DNA from: a virus
Virus record (IMG/VR): IMGVR_UViG_3300047462_000282
Span: 62,001-126,000 of that record
Direction: 5' to 3' (one strand)
Length of the DNA: 64,000 nucleotides
Each line of letters starts with the position of its first letter. The first letter of the stretch is position 1. Shown here one piece after another: positions 51,870 through 62,677 of the stretch. The notes beneath the pieces were generated by a model. That model was not told where the DNA came from and ran no database searches. It saw only the letters and a list, made by a program, of their open reading frames with translations. Made by a program: the position numbers and the translations under genes.

Positions 51870-53801
51870 ATGATTTTCTACCCTAATCCAGTTCGAGCAG
51901 GAACAGATGCAGTTGGGTCACTTGGAGACGGTTATACCGTCAACATCAAGTGGTTCCAGGCAGAGCATTCTCATCCAACGAACAAGATAGCCTATCACAT
52001 TTACTACTCTACAGTAAAAGAAGATGTTTTTACTGATGGGGTGAAGTATGTCTCTATCGACGGATCCCTACAAGACAATATCGTTGATCTAATTCCTGGT
52101 CAAATGTACTTTTTTGCTGTTAGACCCGTAGAATATGATCCGGTTCAATTCCCACTATCTAATCTTCAAATAGCATATAATAATTTAAGAGTTTATCCAC
52201 AAAGTTTATTAAGAAGTAATATTGGATTTACAGATCTAATTATACCATTATTGGATGTCACAGGGTTTCCTAGCACAGGAGTTATCAAAGTTGGTGTTGA
52301 GCTGATTTTGTATTCAGCGGTTGACTCTTTTAATAATAACTTGATCGTGTATGGTGGCAATTCTCCACAAAATTCAAAGTTGGTAGATCAGGGTGGCGGA
52401 CATTTTTATCTACCAGCCGCAGGCAACACTGGTAATGGTACCATTAATGGATTAACGCTTACTAGTTCTACAGCTGTTACTCAGACTTGGACAATTAGAT
52501 GTGTTCAGGCAGATGGTCCTGCTCAAGCAGTGTTTATTGCTACTGGTTCTGTTTCTGGAACCAGTCTAGACATACATGGCAATCAAATTACTTGGGTTGC
52601 TAATGGAACGACTGTCGATAATGGTACATTTAGTTTCAATATAGTAGACGGTGGTACTGGATTCAAATTGGGAGATTCTTTTGTCATTAAAGTAACTGGA
52701 CCCGTACCAGGCTTTAATGGAAGGGGTTACAACAACACGGTAGCCCTCCCTCATAATGTAAATGGCTCTGATGGATACAATACCTGGAATCCTGCCGTAT
52801 TTTTGTTCACCATCGGAGAGAGCAATCAATGGGATAGGATTTTTGCTTGCCAATCTAGATTTGAATATCCACACTATGCTTTCACTATGATCGATGGATA
52901 TCATCAAGTCCTTAAAGATTTATTATCTACTGACTTGAGTGCTGCAGATGCCGCTAACGTCCAATTCCCCGAATATGACTTTGCAGGTTATCATAGAACC
53001 GATCCTGTGCAATTATTAAATGGTACTTGCGTAGGAAGCTATATTGGTGGCGAAATGGGATGCATTGACGGCTATGGCAACTATAATATTTTGCGCGGCT
53101 TTTCTTTGCAGGATCAGAATACTCAAAGACAAGACGTATTATTGTCTCTTACTGGTAGAGTTGCTGTTTTGATTAGAAGAGTACAAACAGGCATCACTTG
53201 TTCTTGTTACTTGCCATCCAGCGAATATCAGGATGATAGATGTCCATTGTGCTACGGTACTAAATTTGTTTTTGGTTATGAACAATATTTTAATCCAAGA
53301 TCATCTGATGGCAGAATCGAAGTCAGAGTTGGACCAACCGAAGAAAATTTAAAGATGTATGAAGGTGGATTAGAGTCTGAGTTCCCATTAGATTGCTGGA
53401 CTTTAACTGTTCCTACTATTAAAACCAGAGACGTGTTAGTATTATTTGATCAGGACGATAATGAAGAGTTTAGATATGAAGTAGCTGGAGTAACTAGAAA
53501 TAATACGATTAATGGTTTGGATGGCGGTCAACACTTCAGAGTATTCAGAGTTAGAAAGTTTGATCCAATTTATCAAATAAGAATCTTTAGAAACACCTCT
53601 GATTTCCCACAACAACTCAACACCAGCATTGGATTTGTGCCAGGCATTCCTCCACATACCCACACTATTGTGGTAAATGAAAAAGTTTTATCTGTCGGTC
53701 AAATCAATCAAACTACAGGCGTATCACAGGGACACAATCATCCAATTGTTAATGGTGAAGTAATGGAAGTATTGGGTCATACGCATACAATCATTTTATA
53801 A
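51870..53801 (+). CDS. Large tail-associated protein with zinc cluster and HxH tip
   Basis: A 643-residue protein. The middle (about residues 185-280) carries a beta domain (WTIRCVQADGPAQ, then GSVSGTSLDIHGNQITWVAN) that is clearly homologous to part of the tail sheath at the right edge. Near residues 440-465 is a Cys cluster (CSCYLPSSEYQDDRCPLC) likely to bind zinc. The C-terminus has three HxH motifs (PHTHTI, GHNHPI, GHTHTI), similar to metal-binding tips of phage spikes. There is no Shine-Dalgarno; the ATG sits in AGCATATTAGT. A role in baseplate or tail tip is likely. Confidence 0.72.
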   Translation: MIFYPNPVRAGTDAVGSLGDGYTVNIKWFQAEHSHPTNKIAYHIYYSTVKEDVFTDGVKYVSIDGSLQDNIVDLIPGQMYFFAVRPVEYDPVQFPLSNLQIAYNNLRVYPQSLLRSNIGFTDLIIPLLDVTGFPSTGVIKVGVELILYSAVDSFNNNLIVYGGNSPQNSKLVDQGGGHFYLPAAGNTGNGTINGLTLTSSTAVTQTWTIRCVQADGPAQAVFIATGSVSGTSLDIHGNQITWVANGTTVDNGTFSFNIVDGGTGFKLGDSFVIKVTGPVPGFNGRGYNNTVALPHNVNGSDGYNTWNPAVFLFTIGESNQWDRIFACQSRFEYPHYAFTMIDGYHQVLKDLLSTDLSAADAANVQFPEYDFAGYHRTDPVQLLNGTCVGSYIGGEMGCIDGYGNYNILRGFSLQDQNTQRQDVLLSLTGRVAVLIRRVQTGITCSCYLPSSEYQDDRCPLCYGTKFVFGYEQYFNPRSSDGRIEVRVGPTEENLKMYEGGLESEFPLDCWTLTVPTIKTRDVLVLFDQDDNEEFRYEVAGVTRNNTINGLDGGQHFRVFRVRKFDPIYQIRIFRNTSDFPQQLNTSIGFVPGIPPHTHTIVVNEKVLSVGQINQTTGVSQGHNHPIVNGEVMEVLGHTHTIIL

Positions 53802-53851
53802 AATGCAGAGTAATAAAGTAACATAATACTTAAGAAAACAGAGAGCAATAG

Positions 53852-55447
53852 ATGCCAAATCCTCCACCACCACAAGCCCCAAATTTCAATCCAGGCGTGG
53901 GCAGACTCGCTACGGATAGATATGACTTTGAAGCTCATATTGAGGGTACCAATTTTAGGCATCACGCTGATCAGATCGATTTATTTCCAACTATAGTTAT
54001 CAATAGCACAACCACAACCAATGTGCAACAAGCTTTGCAGCTATTAGCTGGACTTATTTCTGCTCCAGTTATTCCTCAAGCAACCATTGGTTCGAGCACC
54101 AATAATTTGGGTATCGTTACTTTGGGTGGCGATTTTGCCGGTACCGGCTCTAGTGCTTTAGCACCTAAAGTAGGTGGATTGCAAGGAACCCCGATTGTTA
54201 ATATTGCTCCAACTTTGGGACAAGTATTGGCATTCAATGGAGCTGCTTGGGCTCCTGCCTCTGCTCCACCTCCAGGAGGTTCTGCTGGTGGTGATTTGTC
54301 AGGCTCTTATCCTAATCCATCTGTTGTTAAATTGCAGGGCAATGCAGTGTCTGCGGCAGTTCCTAGCCTTAACCAATTGTTACAATTTACTGGTGGTGCC
54401 TGGACCCCAACTACAATATCTTCATTGCCACCATCTGGTTCGGCTGGCGGAGATTTGTCAGGAACTTATCCAAATCCAACTGTAGCTCAATTACAGGGAA
54501 CTGCAGTTTCAGCTTCTGCACCATCAAGCTCTCAGGTTCTAACTTTTAATGGATCTGCTTGGGCACCAGCCAATTCTACCGGAGCTACTAGAGCATATTA
54601 CGGTACTGGAGGAGATGGAAGTGCTCATTTTGACGGAGTTAGTACGGTACTGGGGATTGCTCCAATAGCAGGCGCTGTTTACCTATTAACTTTCAATCTT
54701 GTTTGTTCATCAATAACAATTGATGTTGGTGTTACTATCATAACTAATGGCTTTGTTATTATGTGTACAGGAACATTGACAAACAATGGAACTATAGACA
54801 ATTCTGGAGCAAATGCTTCTGGTACTGTTGGTGGCACTGGTGCTGCATGGTCCTTTATGGGCGGCGGTTCTGATGGTGGTTCTGGACTTCATTTTAGCGG
54901 CACACAACAAGGATTTAGCTTTGTTACTGCTGGAACTAGCAGTACAGTTGGGTTAGGAGGAATGGGTGGTACTGGAGGGAATATCTCCAATACAGCAGGC
55001 TCTTTGAATAACCCTTCCCCTACTTCTTTCGATGTCAGGCGTTTGACTATAAGTCAATGGTTCTCTTCTAACTTCATAAACAGTGCTAATGCCGTTAGTA
55101 CTCCAGTAACTATTGCATTTGGTGGCGGTTCTGGTGGCGGAGGTGGAGCCTCTCCTAGTGGTGGTCCTGCTGTTGACGGTGGTGCAGGAGGCGGCGGCGG
55201 AGGCATTGTTCTAATCAGCACTAGTGTACTTGCAGGCAACGGAATCATTAGAGCTAATGGTGGTAGCGGAGCTAATACTGGAGGTTGGGCAGGTGGTGGT
55301 GGCGGAGGTGGTGGTGTTATTGTAATTATTGCTGGGACCAACAGCTTCAGTGGTGGATATCAGGTTACAGGCGGAGTTCAGGGCGCAGGACCACATGGTG
55401 CTGGTTTGCCAGGCTTTCCGGGCTTTGTTGTACAAATCCAAGGATAA
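53852..55447 (+). CDS. Tail-fibre-like protein with repeated GDLSG modules
   Basis: A 531-residue protein. Residues 85-260 hold three repeats of about 46 residues built on GGDLSGSYPNPSV, LQGNAV and a closing LLQFTGGAWTP segment, a module common in phage and bacterial fibres. The C-terminal half is very Gly-rich (near residues 340-500) and resembles adhesin-like Gly-rich heads. The start follows a GAGAGCAATAG region with an AGAG ribosome site. It probably forms a side fibre or adhesin. Confidence 0.82.
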   Translation: MPNPPPPQAPNFNPGVGRLATDRYDFEAHIEGTNFRHHADQIDLFPTIVINSTTTTNVQQALQLLAGLISAPVIPQATIGSSTNNLGIVTLGGDFAGTGSSALAPKVGGLQGTPIVNIAPTLGQVLAFNGAAWAPASAPPPGGSAGGDLSGSYPNPSVVKLQGNAVSAAVPSLNQLLQFTGGAWTPTTISSLPPSGSAGGDLSGTYPNPTVAQLQGTAVSASAPSSSQVLTFNGSAWAPANSTGATRAYYGTGGDGSAHFDGVSTVLGIAPIAGAVYLLTFNLVCSSITIDVGVTIITNGFVIMCTGTLTNNGTIDNSGANASGTVGGTGAAWSFMGGGSDGGSGLHFSGTQQGFSFVTAGTSSTVGLGGMGGTGGNISNTAGSLNNPSPTSFDVRRLTISQWFSSNFINSANAVSTPVTIAFGGGSGGGGGASPSGGPAVDGGAGGGGGGIVLISTSVLAGNGIIRANGGSGANTGGWAGGGGGGGGVIVIIAGTNSFSGGYQVTGGVQGAGPHGAGLPGFPGFVVQIQG

Positions 55448-55492
55448 TATAGCGATATATTACTTATTTTGCATGCTCAATGAGGAGATCGT

Positions 55493-55951
55493 ATGGATCC
55501 TATTCTTCAGACCCTATTAAGCTGGCAGTTTATCATTTTTGGACTATCTATTTCTGCGGTAATTTTTGTTATCAGAACAATCGTAGAATATTTGATGTCT
55601 CAGTATGCGGCTATAGCTAAAGAATCAAAATTGTGGAATAATCTAGTCTTACCAATTTTACCAATCATTTTGGGCGGATTGTTAGGATTGTTTTTCAAAA
55701 TGTTTCCATATCCTGATGATTTAACTCTTAAATGGGATAGGGTTATGTTTGGTGTTGTGGCTGGTCTTTTATCCACCTTCCTTTATGGAGTTATCAAATC
55801 TTTACTACAGCAAAAAATAGGCTCTATAGTCCCTGGCACTGCTGCAGCCGATCCAGCTCCTGAAGCACCACCAGCACCACCAGCCCTCGAAGCAGATCCA
55901 TCAACTAATACAGCAAAGCCTGCCGCAACAGGACCATCTGTTGATCAATAA
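55493..55951 (+). CDS. Membrane protein, possible holin
   Basis: A 152-residue protein with three hydrophobic stretches: residues 10-30, 50-68 and 85-102, then a Pro/Ala-rich soluble tail of 45 residues. Its size and several passes fit holins. However, no lysis enzyme lies next to it and the Pro/Ala tail is unusual, so the identity is tentative. An AUGAGGAG ribosome site precedes the ATG. Confidence 0.6.
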   Translation: MDPILQTLLSWQFIIFGLSISAVIFVIRTIVEYLMSQYAAIAKESKLWNNLVLPILPIILGGLLGLFFKMFPYPDDLTLKWDRVMFGVVAGLLSTFLYGVIKSLLQQKIGSIVPGTAAADPAPEAPPAPPALEADPSTNTAKPAATGPSVDQ

Positions 55952-55966
55952 TCTTATGGAACAAAA

Positions 55967-58900
55967 ATGAGTAACTTCCCAGTCTCACTGGACGACGACA
56001 CAACACTCCCAGCTGTAAACAATAACATCGATGAGATAGGCGATACCGCCATTAATGCTCTTCGTGATGCTACGTTTGCGGTAGAGTGTAACATTGGCAT
56101 TGGAGCCGCAGGAACTGCTGACTCAGTTGCCAGTCGTTTAGCCGTTTCTTTTAATCCAGATGGAACTCTAAAGACCTCTGCTTTAACCAGTTTGGGCTTA
56201 GTTACTCTACCAATCACTCAAGATCAGATCGCCAACAACGCCGGAATCCCTGAGTCTAAGCTAATGCTAGACCACAGAACACAAGACTTGTTTAACTATA
56301 TTCAAGACTTATCTAATGGAGTTAATACTGCTTTGGGGTGGATTTCGTCTAGCGGCGTAAAACTAGAAGCACATCTTATTGGAGCTATCTATAGACACAC
56401 TTTGGATCAAATTGATGTTAGCGTTGATTTGACCCATTTTCCATTCTTCGATAACAAGTTCAGTGTTCCTAGAAACAACACTAATGCGTATTTTGCAATC
56501 AACGATATAAACAGTGAGTTGCTAGCACACCAGTGGGCAGATGGAACTCCATTCGGGATCATCCAAAATGTTGTCACCAACAATGGCTCTACATATCCAT
56601 CTGATTATGCTCATACTGCAAGCGGTATTTTCCTTAACACCAGCAGATTCGCAGTAATTCCGCAAACTGCACAAGATGTACAGGCATTCGCTGACTTTAT
56701 CGATGGCGCCAGCATTTTGACTTTGGGAACCAGAATTCAAAATCTGTACCACAACGGTATCTCTAGAAATTCTCGCTCTTCCAGCCTAACTGCTGATGGA
56801 TATGGTCAAGCATTAGTTCCAGTGACTCCAGCCATTGCCTACTTGAGAGGTAACGGCAACAGCAGCATTCCAATTGATGATATCGCTATCGGTGAAGATA
56901 TTATTCAATTCATGCCATCTTCGACCAACAGCAGCAACAACAGCTTCGATGAGCAATTTGCTTTAGTTAGACCAGGCGACATAGTTACGATTAGTTATGC
57001 AGGGGACGGCTATAATGTGGAAGTTCCGTTTGTCATTTCTGAGAAGAAATACATCCAGGGTGGTGGTAATAAAATTTACATCGTTAGAATTGCTGGTAAA
57101 AACATTGCCTACTCTCCTAACGCATCTGCCCGCATCGACAGACCTCTGTTCAATCAAAATAAATATGGTGTTCTTGCAGTTGCAGGCGTAGATTCCCCAA
57201 CTACTGTACCACCAAGTCTAATCGTTGTCAATCCTCGTGGTGCTCAATGCATGGGTGTAAACTTCAGCCCCGATCAATTCAACGAAACACATTATCTGTT
57301 GTATCTTGCATTGTTTACCACTGGCAATCCACTAGATGGTTATACTATTCTTCCAGGAATTGACGTAACGGGAAATCTAGGAAAAACTCCAGGCTCTTAT
57401 ACTTTGGATTCCGTTGTATATGCAACTAACCAAGCCTTCAGGAAGGCTGGATTCAATTATAGATTTATTGCTTTCCAGAAGGATGGAGAGTTTGGAATTG
57501 CATTAGCTGACTCTATCAACAATGCATCGTTCTCTGTTATTAGTGCGGTAGTAAGTGGCGCCGGATCATACGATCAAACATCTACTCAATTAAATTTCCC
57601 AAATAACGTTATTGACGTATTTCCAGCAGTTGGTATTACTGCACCAGATCCTCTTGGATTTGGTCCATTTGGTGCAAATATTGCAAGCCCACCATTCCAG
57701 GAGACCTACGGTTCCCCTCAGGCAGCACAGTTTCCAACCTATTTGTTCCCTCCATTAAGACGTAACAACTATTATGTCAACGGTGCTGAGCGTGAGTTAC
57801 TAAACTTAGATGTCAATCAAGTTCTAGATACCTATGGTGATGGTTTTTGGACTGCAACTATTGATGGATATACTGATAACCCAGGTCCTCCAGGACACGT
57901 AACAGTTACATATGGTATTCCACTAGACTTGTCCGCTTCAAAATTGAAGGCAGGTAAGACTATCGTTGTACAGCCACTTAATGGTAATACTGGTATAGTT
58001 AACTACGGTCGTTTCATCATTCAAAGCGTCAACTTTAGCTGCTGTCCACCAATTCAAACTGAAATAACAGTTTATGACGGTGTGCATGGCACCGGTGTAT
58101 CTCCTTCTTTGATTGCTCCGGTAGGAACTCAGGTAGCAATTTATTTGAGCGCCTCTTCCGTCTCATTCAGCGGAGAAACTGCTACAGACTTTACTGCTAT
58201 CAGTGCTGCCTTCAAGAGACACTTTGAAGTATATGTAGATATCGATGGTAACACCTTCACTCACGAACGTGGCAGATTAAATGTTAACGGTAACGTTTCT
58301 GTTAATGGTGTTACTTTGTATAACAGTTTGCCCCAACTGGGTCAGATGGATATTGTCAGCATCTCTCCAAAATTGAGAGGATATCAGTTCGGACCAGTTA
58401 ACAAGATTACCCTACAAATCTCTAGTTTTGATACGACCAGCGGATTATTCACTGGAAATCTAGCCTCTTATGACGGAGCTGTCTTCGGTAAGCAAGGACC
58501 AACTGTCTCTGGTAAAATTGGAGAGAAGATCAGATTCTATGATGAAAGCAACGTTGATTACATTGATGTCATCTTTGAATTTGGTAACACTATCCCAACC
58601 TTTACTAACCAGTTTATTGACATTCAGTTGTTCCCAACCTTGTCACTAGACCAAGAGGTAATGTTACTTGCTTCCTGCCAGGAGCGTTCTGACACCAACA
58701 CTGTCACTCAAATTGTAGATTTAAGACAGTTTGGTAATACCAGTGAAGAAGAGTTCACTACTTCAGCACTCAATTTCGTTTCTCTTCCTGAAAGACTATT
58801 ACATTTCAATGGTGTCGTCAGAGGATTTGACGGTTATGTTGCTGGAGCCTATGGTAATGACGGACTGTTCATTTCAAAGGGTGGTTTGGCTCTTGTTAAT

Positions 58901-61852
58901 GGAAATTTCGTAGATACCAACCAACAAATTTTCACTGTACCACCACTTCAAGAAATCTATACAGCTATTGCTTATCCAATCAACTACGCATTGTGCGTAA
59001 CTACAGGTGGTGATTTAGTTACTATCGTTCTAACTGATTTTGACTCGATATTAGGCACCCCAAATGCTCCAAACAGAATAGTAACTGTTAATAATTTAGT
59101 TTCTGGAAATACTTATCAAGTAGATTCTAATACCTTCTCTTACATTTTGAACAATAGAAAAGATTTGACTATCTTGTATGTTGTATCAGCAACAGTAACT
59201 GGATCAGGTAATTCAGCAGCTACTACACTTACTGTTCGTGACGTTAGAAGATTTATAAACGATGCTGACTCTAGCATTCCAGCAGTTTTGACGAGTGATA
59301 ACTCTCAAGGAAATTTCAAGACTCTAGCGGCAGCCCTTAATTGGCTCAAGCTTAATAGCGCATTCCAAGATGAATTGCAAGTAAAGGGCGCCTTCTCGCT
59401 TGCTTCTGATCCTGGATTAAATTTCCCTCTTGATATTATTGGTCAAGGATCTGCTGCAACTTTGGTGTTCAACGGCAGCATGAATATGTCCAACGTTACC
59501 TTCAATGGTATCAATGTGACTTTTAATGCAGCATTAACTGCAACCAATGTTACTTTCAACGACTGCACTGTTACATTTAATGGCGCAACTACCTTTAATA
59601 ACGTAATTATCGATCCTTCTGTAATTAATGTTAATGCACTTATTAGCAATACCGGTTCATCTGTTATAAGAGATACAACCATTAATGTAAGCATTGCCCA
59701 AGGTTTTGCCATCGGAAATGGTCTTAAGTTCCAGAACTGCACATTCAACTATACCTACAATCCATTGGGCGGCTCGCCAACTTATTCTACTACAGATTTA
59801 GTAAACGTAGGGTCTGGATTGATGTATGCCAACGTTAGTACATCTTTGTCAGATGTTATGGTTGATAAGTGTACCTTCAATAACACGCTGGCAGATCACT
59901 TTCCATTCATAAGTATACAGCTTGGCGGACCACTATCTGATGGATATGGTGCCTACGCTCAAAATATCTCTATAACGGGTAACAAATTCAATAGCCAGTT
60001 TGTTGGGAATGATCGTAGAGCAGTCGTTGCAATTACATCTAATCTTCTTGCAGTTCAGACGATTGGAGTCTATCCAGCTCTACCAAAGGTAGTCAATATA
60101 ATTATTAATGGAAACGAATGTAATTACGACCAGATAATTCTTCTATCAACTGCTAGACCAGTTTCTACATTATCACCAACTCCAATGACTGGATCAATGT
60201 TAGCTTGTGATAACTGCACTATCAACGATAATATTTGTGGAACCATTGGTTACATGACTGCAGCTGACTTACCAGCTAGCGGAGATAATTCTGAACCAGC
60301 CAACTTGGGCACTATCAGAGACAAAACGGATCAACTTACCATCGCTGGTAATACCTGTAAACTAATCACTAACCTAGATGCAATTGGTCAATATATTCCA
60401 TTCAAAGCAACTGATACCAACAATTTCGATTGGGTACAAGTAAGTACCGGAGGCTGTGCTATTGAGAAAAACCAATGCAGCTGGATATTGGTTGGAGCTT
60501 CTGCTTGGATGTCCGGTGCATCTTATGCAACCATCAACGGTACTGGTATACGTATTTCTCGTAATAGATTGACTGTTGGAAATCCGGCATTTTTAACTGC
60601 ATACAGAGATGTAAGCAACAGCAACATTACGCCTCCAGCTATCGGTATTTTATTGAGACAAGAAACATCTTCTCAATCTGATTTCAGTGCATCTGATAGT
60701 GTAATAAGTGAAAACATTTTAGAGAACAGAACTTGGTTTGATGGAATTGGTCCAACGTTTGCAAGCTTCCAGTATACTGTTGGTATCAAGTGCGAAGCTA
60801 GCGCCAATATTTATGGAAACATAATTGGAAATATAATAAACACGACTAATCCAATGGTCTTCCTTGGAGGAACTTCTACTGGTGGTCCAACGATCAGGTT
60901 CCAGAATAACACCCTTAATAGAAAGGGTAGCACTGTAAGTGCATATGTACAAGCAGCAAATAGTAACGCTATCAATACAGTTACTATCACTAACAACACG
61001 TTCGACTTACCAACTATTGATGGTGTCAGTACGGCTGTTGGTTTGAATATTCCACCTGCTTGGGCATTCCATACCAATATCAATCAGACTGCTTATTTGG
61101 CTATTTCACCAACTGATTATGTCAACTATGCTCAGCTTGGCATATTCCAATCAAATACCAATAACTCAAACACTGCAGGTGGCGCTCGCCCAGCTGACGC
61201 TATCTTTGTTGACACTACCAACAAATATATGGTAGCAAGATTTATTCCATGGATTAATTTGTTCCCACCTCCTGGATTTGGTCCAGCAGCACAATATATG
61301 ACTGTATCTGACTATGACTGTACTGCGGGTGCGGCTTCAAGAAATTACAGCTTTACAGTTCCATTAGATAATGCTCTGCCAATTGGTGTAAAAATTATTT
61401 CTGTAAATATGGGTATTTGGTTGCAAACTAACGTGGCAACTTTAGATATCGGTGCAGATATTAACAACCAATATACACTAAGTCTGATTCCATTTAATCC
61501 AACTGCTACATCTAACTCTGCTCATGGAGTTGCAGATGTTAAGAGCAATTTGAGCTTCTTTGGCGGACCAAACGATATTTCTGAAAATATTGCAGCACTT
61601 CTACAAAGCACTTTCTTTGTTGGAGGATCCACAACTGCAAATGAGAGACAGATATCAGATTTGACCAGCGCGACTCAATATATGACCATTAGTGCTTCTC
61701 AAATAGCTCCACTACAAAGTACATTTACGACTGATGGAAATCACAGAATTGCAGCTACTTTTGATTTGAACTATGTAAGAACTGGTGGATCTACATCCGC
61801 TCACTTCGTAACTTGGTATCTTTCTCCAATAGTAGTTCAATATAGATGGTAA
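55967..61852 (+). CDS. Giant tail spike with beta-helix region, 1961 residues
   Basis: The N-terminus (FPVSLDDDTTLP, then a helical NALRDATFAVE region) is of the type that anchors fibres or spikes to baseplates. Residues 160-1100 are beta-rich. About residues 1150-1690 show a right-handed beta-helix ladder: repeated short strands ending in Asn-x-N turns such as ITGNKF, INGNEC, INDNIC, IAGNTC, IEKNQC, ISRNRL, ISENIL and ITNNTF. This is typical of tailspikes that bind or cut surface polysaccharide. A separate beta domain ends the protein. The gene is one of the longest here. Confidence 0.82.
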   Translation: MSNFPVSLDDDTTLPAVNNNIDEIGDTAINALRDATFAVECNIGIGAAGTADSVASRLAVSFNPDGTLKTSALTSLGLVTLPITQDQIANNAGIPESKLMLDHRTQDLFNYIQDLSNGVNTALGWISSSGVKLEAHLIGAIYRHTLDQIDVSVDLTHFPFFDNKFSVPRNNTNAYFAINDINSELLAHQWADGTPFGIIQNVVTNNGSTYPSDYAHTASGIFLNTSRFAVIPQTAQDVQAFADFIDGASILTLGTRIQNLYHNGISRNSRSSSLTADGYGQALVPVTPAIAYLRGNGNSSIPIDDIAIGEDIIQFMPSSTNSSNNSFDEQFALVRPGDIVTISYAGDGYNVEVPFVISEKKYIQGGGNKIYIVRIAGKNIAYSPNASARIDRPLFNQNKYGVLAVAGVDSPTTVPPSLIVVNPRGAQCMGVNFSPDQFNETHYLLYLALFTTGNPLDGYTILPGIDVTGNLGKTPGSYTLDSVVYATNQAFRKAGFNYRFIAFQKDGEFGIALADSINNASFSVISAVVSGAGSYDQTSTQLNFPNNVIDVFPAVGITAPDPLGFGPFGANIASPPFQETYGSPQAAQFPTYLFPPLRRNNYYVNGAERELLNLDVNQVLDTYGDGFWTATIDGYTDNPGPPGHVTVTYGIPLDLSASKLKAGKTIVVQPLNGNTGIVNYGRFIIQSVNFSCCPPIQTEITVYDGVHGTGVSPSLIAPVGTQVAIYLSASSVSFSGETATDFTAISAAFKRHFEVYVDIDGNTFTHERGRLNVNGNVSVNGVTLYNSLPQLGQMDIVSISPKLRGYQFGPVNKITLQISSFDTTSGLFTGNLASYDGAVFGKQGPTVSGKIGEKIRFYDESNVDYIDVIFEFGNTIPTFTNQFIDIQLFPTLSLDQEVMLLASCQERSDTNTVTQIVDLRQFGNTSEEEFTTSALNFVSLPERLLHFNGVVRGFDGYVAGAYGNDGLFISKGGLALVNGNFVDTNQQIFTVPPLQEIYTAIAYPINYALCVTTGGDLVTIVLTDFDSILGTPNAPNRIVTVNNLVSGNTYQVDSNTFSYILNNRKDLTILYVVSATVTGSGNSAATTLTVRDVRRFINDADSSIPAVLTSDNSQGNFKTLAAALNWLKLNSAFQDELQVKGAFSLASDPGLNFPLDIIGQGSAATLVFNGSMNMSNVTFNGINVTFNAALTATNVTFNDCTVTFNGATTFNNVIIDPSVINVNALISNTGSSVIRDTTINVSIAQGFAIGNGLKFQNCTFNYTYNPLGGSPTYSTTDLVNVGSGLMYANVSTSLSDVMVDKCTFNNTLADHFPFISIQLGGPLSDGYGAYAQNISITGNKFNSQFVGNDRRAVVAITSNLLAVQTIGVYPALPKVVNIIINGNECNYDQIILLSTARPVSTLSPTPMTGSMLACDNCTINDNICGTIGYMTAADLPASGDNSEPANLGTIRDKTDQLTIAGNTCKLITNLDAIGQYIPFKATDTNNFDWVQVSTGGCAIEKNQCSWILVGASAWMSGASYATINGTGIRISRNRLTVGNPAFLTAYRDVSNSNITPPAIGILLRQETSSQSDFSASDSVISENILENRTWFDGIGPTFASFQYTVGIKCEASANIYGNIIGNIINTTNPMVFLGGTSTGGPTIRFQNNTLNRKGSTVSAYVQAANSNAINTVTITNNTFDLPTIDGVSTAVGLNIPPAWAFHTNINQTAYLAISPTDYVNYAQLGIFQSNTNNSNTAGGARPADAIFVDTTNKYMVARFIPWINLFPPPGFGPAAQYMTVSDYDCTAGAASRNYSFTVPLDNALPIGVKIISVNMGIWLQTNVATLDIGADINNQYTLSLIPFNPTATSNSAHGVADVKSNLSFFGGPNDISENIAALLQSTFFVGGSTTANERQISDLTSATQYMTISASQIAPLQSTFTTDGNHRIAATFDLNYVRTGGSTSAHFVTWYLSPIVVQYRW

Positions 61853-61855
61853 CTG

Positions 61856-62677
61856 ATGAGTACTAATAATTTTTTCAAATCTGATCTATTTGGAATACAC
61901 AATATCATTCAAGCATCGATGTTGGTATATCCAAAAGAGATTATAATAGCAACTTTAAGAGATTTCTTTTCTAAAGATAGCTATTATCATTATGCTAAGG
62001 ATCAATGGGGATTTGCTAATACCACTGACCACACTGATTTACCACCTGGCGCCGACATCCCAACTCAATTTGATAATAATGGAGCCCGCCAAGAGGGTCT
62101 GAGCACTAGGTTGTTCATTGGAGAAAATTATAGATACGATGGCACCTATTACCCATCCATTTTAATCAAGAGTGGCGGTAGCAGATACGTACCAATCTCC
62201 ATCAATAGAGACCAGGACGGCATTCAATATGAGGATGTCGTTTTTGAGGATGGATATGGAAATCAAACAATAGTTCACCGACCTAAAGCCCTAATTACTG
62301 CAGGAGCTTGGGAAGGTACTATAAATATAGACGTAATGACCCGAAGTCTTCGATCTAGAGATGATTTGGTAGAATTAGTGGCTATGTGCTTTACAGAAGT
62401 AACTTTTGACACTCTTTATGATGTAGGTTTAATAATTAAACCCATTACTATTGGGGCTGCCACTGAAACAGACGACAGAAACGATAAGCTATTTAGGCAA
62501 ACTTTGACATTAGATATAAGGACCGAATGGAGACGTGAAATTCCTGTAGGTAATATAATTGACGCCATTTTCTTTACTGCAACGTTCGAAAATCTGGCTA
62601 ACCCAAATAGTCCTATTGCCCCTAACCTCACTATCAATACTGAGACCAGCATTACGGACATGCTACTAAACACATGA
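61856..62677 (+). CDS. Virion protein upstream of sheath, 273 residues
   Basis: Not recognised. It is mixed alpha/beta, with strands GSRYVPISINRD and EGTINIDVMT and a C-terminal ITIGA segment. It starts three bases after the spike gene and ends in an ATGA overlap with the HNH gene. Location just before the sheath suggests a tail terminator, neck or baseplate part; no motif confirms this. Confidence 0.62.
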   Translation: MSTNNFFKSDLFGIHNIIQASMLVYPKEIIIATLRDFFSKDSYYHYAKDQWGFANTTDHTDLPPGADIPTQFDNNGARQEGLSTRLFIGENYRYDGTYYPSILIKSGGSRYVPISINRDQDGIQYEDVVFEDGYGNQTIVHRPKALITAGAWEGTINIDVMTRSLRSRDDLVELVAMCFTEVTFDTLYDVGLIIKPITIGAATETDDRNDKLFRQTLTLDIRTEWRREIPVGNIIDAIFFTATFENLANPNSPIAPNLTINTETSITDMLLNT

